Positions 14,849 to 15,775 of a stretch of 15,775 nt of DNA are shown here, in pieces. A program made the translations under genes and the position numbers. Each line of letters begins with the position of its first letter. The stretch's first letter is position 1. Origin of the DNA: Oscillospiraceae bacterium (lineage in GTDB: Bacteria > Bacillota > Clostridia > Oscillospirales > Oscillospiraceae); the NCBI GenBank assembly GCA_016293865.1, contig JAEDDG010000042.1, positions 1-15,775 on the forward strand. Direction: 5' to 3'. Under the pieces are notes generated by a model. It was not told the DNA's origin. It was given only the letters and a program-made list of their open reading frames with translations, and ran no database searches.

Positions 14849-14877
14849 TTGAAACATCTGCAAAAATTTGCTATACT
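14849..14877 (+). promoter_or_regulatory. Promoter of obg
   Basis: TTGAAA (14849-14854), a 17-bp spacer and TATACT (14872-14877) form a good housekeeping promoter on the + strand. Transcription would start near 14884, leaving a leader of about 90 bases before obg. It is divergent from the csaB promoter, with the two -35 boxes 25 bp apart. Confidence 0.8.
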
Positions 14878-14972
14878 GGTTTTAGTCTGTTTTACTGCGC
14901 AAATTCAGTATAGAATGCGTCAGTTCTGCCGAAAACTCAAATGCGGAACACTCCGCGGAACGGAATGATCAT

Positions 14973-15775
14973 ATGTTTGTTGACAAAGCCTCAATTAAGG
15001 TAAAGGCCGGCAACGGCGGAAACGGCGCCGTCGCCTTTCACCGCGAAAAATACATTGCTGCCGGCGGTCCGGACGGCGGAGACGGCGGCCGCGGCGGCGA
15101 CATCGTTCTGGTTGCGGATCCCAATATGTCCACACTGATGGACTTCCGGTACAAGCGCAAGTATGTGGCCGGAAACGGCGCCGACGGCACCGGGAAGCGC
15201 TGCTCCGGCAGGGACGGAGACAGCCTGACCATCCGCGTACCTCTGGGCACCGTGGTGCGCGACAGCGCCACCGGCGCAGTGATCCGGGACATGTCCGGAA
15301 CGGAACCGTTTGTCCTGGCCAGGGGCGGAAACGGCGGCTGGGGCAACGCCCACTTTGCCACCGCCACCAGGCAGGCGCCCCGCTTTGCAAAAAGCGGCCT
15401 GCCCGGTGAATCCAGGGACGTTTTCCTGGAGCTGAAGCTGATTGCAGACGTGGGCCTTGTCGGCTTTCCGAACGTCGGCAAATCCACGCTTTTGTCCGTT
15501 GTCTCAAAGGCGCATCCCAAAATTGCCAATTACCACTTCACCACACTGTATCCGAACCTCGGCGTTGTCTACGTCAGCGAGGGCTCCTCTTTTGTGATGG
15601 CTGACATTCCCGGCATCATTGAGGGCGCGTCGGAAGGCGCCGGTCTCGGCCATGATTTCCTGCGGCATATTGACCGCTGCCGCCTGCTGATCCACGTGGT
15701 GGACGTCTCCGGAAGCGAGGGCCGGGACCCCATCGAGGATTTCAGGGCCATCAATGACGAACTGCGGCGCTACAA
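14973..15775 (+). CDS. obg: GTPase Obg, 5' part only
   Basis: The first 267 codons of the essential ribosome-associated GTPase Obg (CgtA/ObgE), which acts in late 50S assembly and stress control. The Gly-rich Obg domain comes first (MFVDKASIKVKAGNGGNG, AAGGPDGGDGGRGG, RGGNGGWGNAHFATATRQ), to about residue 158. The G domain then shows G1 GFPNVGKST (about 165-173), G2 with YHFTTLYPNLG, and G3 DIPG in MADIPGIIEGASEGAGLGHDFLRH. The G4 NKxD motif and the C-terminal domain are beyond the right edge. ATG 14973 is chosen as the normal family start; the binding site is weak (CGGAA). It is transcribed away from csaB and has its own promoter, so no shared job with the polysaccharide operon is implied. 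Confidence 0.97.
   Translation, partial: MFVDKASIKVKAGNGGNGAVAFHREKYIAAGGPDGGDGGRGGDIVLVADPNMSTLMDFRYKRKYVAGNGADGTGKRCSGRDGDSLTIRVPLGTVVRDSATGAVIRDMSGTEPFVLARGGNGGWGNAHFATATRQAPRFAKSGLPGESRDVFLELKLIADVGLVGFPNVGKSTLLSVVSKAHPKIANYHFTTLYPNLGVVYVSEGSSFVMADIPGIIEGASEGAGLGHDFLRHIDRCRLLIHVVDVSGSEGRDPIEDFRAINDELRRY

Noticed and set aside
14943..14956. GCGGA-ACAC-TCCGC mini-hairpin just before obg as a riboswitch or attenuator
   Set aside because: A 5-bp stem in a GC-rich leader is too weak, with no T-run and no known riboswitch motif.

Overview
The window reads as chromosome of a moderately GC-rich Firmicute, most likely a gut-type member of the Clostridia (Oscillospiraceae/Ruminococcaceae-like). 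This rests on the protein styles: a DnaK ending in a DDDKDKK tail, a CsaB-type pyruvyl transferase, a short HMA protein next to a PIB-type ATPase, and an ArsR with a CHCEEC motif. It also rests on strong GGAGG-like ribosome binding sites. The assignment is an inference; there is no 16S gene here. I see no rRNA, tRNA, IS element, CRISPR array or phage gene.

Region 1 (1-4363, + strand) is a tightly packed run: the 3' part of dnaK, then dnaJ, a ybaK-type Cys-tRNA(Pro) deacylase, a PHP-family histidinol-phosphatase-like enzyme, rpiB, and a 100-residue single-pass membrane protein. It ends at a perfect 12-bp terminator hairpin. Apart from dnaK-dnaJ, which are separated by 130 bp and a strong hairpin without a U-tract, gaps are only 24-32 bp, so the later genes are probably one transcript.

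Region 2 (about 4399-7422) is a metal-efflux locus. A Zn/Cd/Pb-type P-type ATPase and a separate 72-residue HMA domain protein lie on the minus strand, and an ArsR/SmtB repressor is divergent on the plus strand. The minus-strand promoter is near consensus (TTGACA, 17 bp, TATATT), and an inverted repeat that fits an ArsR operator lies on the expected start of transcription. ArsR would repress the efflux genes until metal binds it.

Region 3 (7483-14825, minus strand) is a six-gene surface-polysaccharide operon read right to left: csaB, a GT4 glycosyltransferase, two tandem paralogous O-antigen polymerase/ligase-like membrane proteins, and two GT2 glycosyltransferases. Genes overlap by 4 bp or sit a few bases apart. 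It has its own promoter upstream of csaB and ends at a terminator shared with arsR. The set looks like machinery for a pyruvylated cell-wall polymer: the GTs build repeat units, the two membrane proteins polymerise or attach them, and CsaB adds the ketal pyruvate. No flippase, priming transferase or SLH protein is visible.

Region 4 (14849-15775, + strand) is the promoter and 5' two-thirds of the GTPase gene obg, divergent from csaB and cut by the window end.

Nothing here is clearly a wholly new system. The least ordinary points are the duplicated polymerase-like genes in the csaB operon, the HMA domain separated from its ATPase by a single in-frame stop, the Cys/His-rich tail on ArsR, and the small membrane protein that looks like an N-terminus without its usual enzyme domain.
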